A stretch of DNA of 64,000 nt from contig NZ_ML660167.1 in the NCBI RefSeq assembly GCF_007004725.1, positions 310,001 to 374,000 of the forward strand, in the 5' to 3' direction. Below are positions 61,701 through 64,000 of the stretch, piece by piece. Within the stretch, counting starts at the first letter, position 1. The number at the start of each line of letters is the position of its first letter. This DNA is from Aliikangiella coralliicola. Lineage in GTDB: Bacteria > Pseudomonadota > Gammaproteobacteria > Enterobacterales > Kangiellaceae. The position numbers and the translations under genes were made by a program. A model generated the notes under the pieces. It was not told the origin of the DNA. It saw only the letters and a list, made by a program, of their open reading frames with translations, and made no database searches.

Positions 61701-64000
61701 GATCACTCTGGCTCTGATCAGCGGCCCGGTTGCCAAATCAAATGGTTTATTCGCTTCAGCTTGACAAATTTGCCTGGCCAGTGATTCACGGTCAGCCAGA
61801 TCATTTTCCCCACAAAGATCGGAGAGTTCCAGTTTAAATTTTTTATTGAAGTCTCTACAATCTAAAATTAATTGATGAGCCTGACCACTTTTACTCGGAA
61901 AAACAGTGCGCAAATTATCATGGCGAGCTATGACTTTATCGAATGCCTGCGAAAGATATTTAACATCCAACTTGCCTTTAATCACTAATGCAGTCGGAAT
62001 ATTATAATTGACATTACCCGGTTCCAATTGATCAATAAACCATAGTCGTCCTTGCGCGAAACTTAACGGAAGTAGAGTTAATGCAGACCGATTGACGGGC
62101 TTTATTGCTGGAACTTTACTTTGTTCTTTGTTGTCGATTAAAACAGCCAGATTACTAATGCAACGCTGTTCAAACAAGTTTGCCTGGGATATATCAACTG
62201 AAAAGTGTTGACGTATTCGCGAAATCAATTGGGTGGCCAAAAGCGAGTGTCCACCCAGCTCAAAGAAACTATCATTCACACCAATTTTTTCAGGCTGAAT
62301 ATTTAAAATATTCGACCAAAACTCAACCAACTGTCGTTCGATATCATTACGCGGAGCGATGTGAATATGGCTGGTTCGAATAGCCACTTTTGTGTTTTCC
62401 AATGCGCGACGATCAACTTTACCGTTAGGCGTTAGCGGTATTTTTTTCAAATTCACCAACGCCGACGGTAGCATATACTCCGGCAATGCCTGCTTTAAGT
62501 AATCTCTAAGTTCTTCGTTCTGGGTGCTAGAACTATCGGTATTATTTCCGTCTTCGGAATTTTCAGAAACATAAAAACCAATAAGCCTTTGACCGACAGG
62601 ATCCTTCTGCGCCACAACCACGCTATCTTTAACTAACGGGTGTTGATTTAACTCGGCTTCAATCTCCCCCATCTCAACTCGAAAACCGCGAATTTTGACC
62701 TGCGTGTCGATTCTCCCCAGGTATTCGATAGTGCCGTTTTCCAACCATCTCGCCAGGTCGCCGCTTTTGTACATTCGGGCTTGTTGACCTGTTAATTCTG
62801 AAGAGCTTAAAGCCGACTTGAAAGGGTCAACCACAAACTTCTCGTTAGTTAAATCAGGCCGGTTCAGGTAACCACGTGCCAGACCGTCTCCGGCAATATG
62901 AAGTTCACCTGGGACACCAACTGGTTGCGGATTATTATTTTGATCGAGGATATAAATTTGCGTATTCGCTATCGGTTTACCAATAGGAATATTTTGCGAA
63001 GACTCTACCGGTTTGTCTTCGTTCAGCGACTCAATTAACTTTTGCGTAACGGTAATAGCACTACTGATTATCGTAGTTTCCGTCGGTCCATAAGTATTGT
63101 GTAAACGAATTTCAGGATAACGCTGTACGAACTCACAGGCTTTCGAATAATCAAGTTTCTCACCGCCAATAATAATGGTTTTAACACCACTTAAATCGAC
63201 GTTCTCTACCACTAGCTGATGGAAAAACGCAGTCGGTAAGTTTAATACCGTAACCCGATGTTCTTCGATTAAGGCTTTAAAGTAGTCCAGTGTTAACAGC
63301 TGATCTTTGTGCGCCAAAATCAGCTGTGCACCACGATTTAATACCACAAACACTTCTTCCACAAATAAATCAAAGCTAATACCTGAGAACTGGATCTGCT
63401 TATCAGCTTCATTGATTTGGTATTTTTCCGCAGCATAACAATTGTGATTAACCAGGCTTTGATGTTCGATCATGACGCCTTTCGGCTGACCGGTGGAGCC
63501 TGAAGTATAAATCACGTAAGCTAAATGATTGGGGCGAACTAAATGTTGTAATTCGACCTGGTTCTTTTTTAATTCAGAAACGCGACGAGTGATCTCTAGC
63601 CATTGTTGGTCGAGATTAATCAAGCGAGTATTTTGCTTAACAAAAGCACTCAACTTGCACTGTAATTTTTCCTGAGTCAACACAATATCGGCCTGACTGT
63701 CCTGTATCATGTAGGCCAGCCGGTCATCAGGATAATCGGGATCTAAAGGCACATAAGCTGCGCCTGCTTGCAGGATACCGAAAATTCCCACCAGCATATC
63801 CAGCGAGCGTTCAACACACAAACCAACCAGACTATCGGGCCTGACACCTTGTTGTTGTAAATACAATGCTAGTGTAGAACTTCGCTCATAAAGCTGCTGA
63901 TAAGTGAGCTGTTGTTGCCCAAAAACAACCGCGACTTTATCAGGTGTTCGCTTGACCTGCGCTGCAAACAAATGATGAATGCATTGATTTTTTGGGTAGT
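58758..64000 (-). CDS. NRPS, partial (N-terminus beyond window): A-PCP-C-A-PCP
   Basis: The C-terminal 1747 codons of a larger synthetase; the frame stays open to the window edge and the TTG at 63971 is only internal. In coding order: A (64000 to about 62400), PCP (Ser codon 62244-62246), C (about 62100-60770, HHIIGDD at 61641-61661 instead of HHxxxDG), A (about 60720-59100) and PCP (Ser codon 58947-58949). Both A pockets read DLENIGTIIK, so the same residue should be added twice. The code has no assignment I am sure of; its Glu at the third pocket position suggests an amine-bearing side chain. The protein ends in an acidic tail (FNTEFEEGSL), a likely docking motif for the next NRPS, whose start overlaps its stop by 4 bp. 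Confidence 0.92.
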   Translation of the reverse strand, partial: YPKNQCIHHLFAAQVKRTPDKVAVVFGQQQLTYQQLYERSSTLALYLQQQGVRPDSLVGLCVERSLDMLVGIFGILQAGAAYVPLDPDYPDDRLAYMIQDSQADIVLTQEKLQCKLSAFVKQNTRLINLDQQWLEITRRVSELKKNQVELQHLVRPNHLAYVIYTSGSTGQPKGVMIEHQSLVNHNCYAAEKYQINEADKQIQFSGISFDLFVEEVFVVLNRGAQLILAHKDQLLTLDYFKALIEEHRVTVLNLPTAFFHQLVVENVDLSGVKTIIIGGEKLDYSKACEFVQRYPEIRLHNTYGPTETTIISSAITVTQKLIESLNEDKPVESSQNIPIGKPIANTQIYILDQNNNPQPVGVPGELHIAGDGLARGYLNRPDLTNEKFVVDPFKSALSSSELTGQQARMYKSGDLARWLENGTIEYLGRIDTQVKIRGFRVEMGEIEAELNQHPLVKDSVVVAQKDPVGQRLIGFYVSENSEDGNNTDSSSTQNEELRDYLKQALPEYMLPSALVNLKKIPLTPNGKVDRRALENTKVAIRTSHIHIAPRNDIERQLVEFWSNILNIQPEKIGVNDSFFELGGHSLLATQLISRIRQHFSVDISQANLFEQRCISNLAVLIDNKEQSKVPAIKPVNRSALTLLPLSFAQGRLWFIDQLEPGNVNYNIPTALVIKGKLDVKYLSQAFDKVIARHDNLRTVFPSKSGQAHQLILDCRDFNKKFKLELSDLCGENDLADRESLARQICQAEANKPFDLATGPLIRARVIKVNQQKHILMINMHHIIGDDWSLGILLKELFSALKGIAHNQPVELPPLPIQYLDYSVWQRKWLEQAGVLEQQLTYWNTKLSGVPECLNLATDYPRPTEQNFAGSSQTFVLDSQVSKQLKQLAEKQNATLYMTLLAVFKVLLFRYTGQQDICVGSPIANRQFGETEDLIGMFVNTLALRSELDGEDTFAAFLSTVKTTCLEAYENQDTPFEKIVERVQPNRNMAISPLFQVMLVLQNAISYEENNRTEPFPLTKNTSLFDISFEFTESANGINGSVEYSTALYKPQTIERMIKHFIALCRAVTVQPNLKINELSFVEELEKHQLLTENNRTLTDYPKNQCIHHLFAAQVKRTPDKVAAVFGEEQITYQQLFDRSSTLALYLQQQGVRPDSLVGLCVERSLDMLVGIFGILQAGAAYVPLDPDYPDDRLAYMIQDSRADIVLTQEKLQRKLNAFVKQNTHLINLDQQWPEITHRVSELKKSQVELQHLVRPNHLAYVIYTSGSTGQPKGVMIEHQSLVNHNCYAAEKYQINEADKQIQFSSISFDLFVEEVFVVLNRGAQLILAHKDELLTLDYFKALIEEHRVTVLNLPTAFFHQLVVEDVDLGGVKTIIIGGEKLDYSKACEFVRRYPQICLHNTYGPTETTIISSAITVTQKLIESLNEDKTVESSQNIPIGKPIANTQIYILDQNNNPQPVGVPGELHIAGDGLARGYLNRPDLTNEKFVVDPFKSALSASELTGQQARMYKSGDLARWLENGTIEYLGRIDTQVKIRGFRVEMGEIETELNQHPSVKDSVVVAQKDSIGQRLIGFYVPENSEDGNSADNFNSLNGKLREYLKQALPEYMLPAALVNLKEIPLTPNGKVDRRALELWEVNIESSQSYLASRNQTEKELVSIWSKLLNREAEKIGVNDNFFELGGHSLLATQLVSKIRSQLKIDLPLKAVFSAHTVAGIAEAINAIQYQHKETLDTDNQFNTEFEEGSL
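59101..60703. repeat. A-domain duplication, downstream copy
   Basis: Nearly identical to 62398-64000 with a constant offset of 3297 bp (1099 codons, one C-A-PCP module). Identity is highest from about 59276 on and drops sharply in the PCP-coding DNA beyond 59101. Confidence 0.8.
62398..64000. repeat. A-domain duplication, upstream copy
   Basis: Partner of 59101-60703, cut by the window edge. The two copies differ by scattered single substitutions, mostly silent, which points to recent duplication or gene conversion. Confidence 0.8.

Noticed and set aside
63969-63971. TTG as start of the right-hand NRPS
   Set aside because: The A-domain sequence continues in frame upstream of it to the window edge (YPKNQCIHH), so it is an internal codon.

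Overview
The window is a moderately AT-rich stretch of a Gram-negative, probably marine, gammaproteobacterial chromosome. The evidence is a MipA/OmpV outer-membrane protein, an RND pump with its periplasmic adaptor, a MATE exporter and a DesK/NarL-type two-component pair. The genus cannot be fixed from sequence alone. About 45 of the 64 kb is modular biosynthesis, arranged as two assembly lines pointing toward each other with a block of small genes and a two-component system between them.

Left line (plus strand, about 1.8-34.8 kb). A partial ornithine/lysine N-monooxygenase (minus strand, cut by the window edge) and an arginase flank a likely six-gene operon. The first synthetase (5161 aa) reads FAAL-ACP-KS-AT-ACP-aminotransferase-C-A-PCP-E-C-A-PCP. 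This is the iturin/mycosubtilin logic for making a beta-amino fatty acyl starter, here with its own AT. The second synthetase (2876 aa) reads docking-C-A[methyltransferase inserted]-PCP-E-C-(no A)-PCP-TE. The first A domain carries an ornithine-type pocket, which fits the adjacent arginase; the third carries an aromatic (Tyr-like) pocket. The operon continues with a cyclic-peptide ABC exporter, an RND permease, its adaptor and an AspH-type 2-oxoglutarate hydroxylase. Predicted product: a beta-amino-acyl lipopeptide containing D-Orn, an unassigned residue and a D-aromatic residue, possibly methylated and hydroxylated.

Middle (34.8-41.8 kb). Minus-strand genes encode a SnoaL-like protein, a small membrane protein with an L7/L12-like tail, a Rieske-thiamine diphosphate enzyme fusion, a DUF5996 protein and a MipA/OmpV protein. 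A divergent histidine kinase/response regulator pair shares with mipA an intergenic region containing a widely spaced inverted repeat.

Right line (minus strand, 41.9-64 kb). Reading in the direction of transcription: a partial NRPS (A-PCP-C-A-PCP) with two near-identical A domains; a terminal NRPS (docking-C-A[Ser]-PCP-TE); then a MATE exporter, a PaaI-type thioesterase, a metallophosphoesterase, an Sfp-type phosphopantetheinyl transferase that could activate all carriers in the window, a large CHAT-STAND ATPase, and a separate ACP-KS-ACP-TE protein. The KS of that last protein has lost the HGTGT histidine (KS0-like).

The strongest candidates for something new are the PRMT-like methyltransferase placed inside the extreme N-terminal part of an A domain, the A-less terminal module with a low-complexity scar, the ACP-KS0-ACP-TE protein, and the CHAT-STAND protein embedded in the gene cluster.
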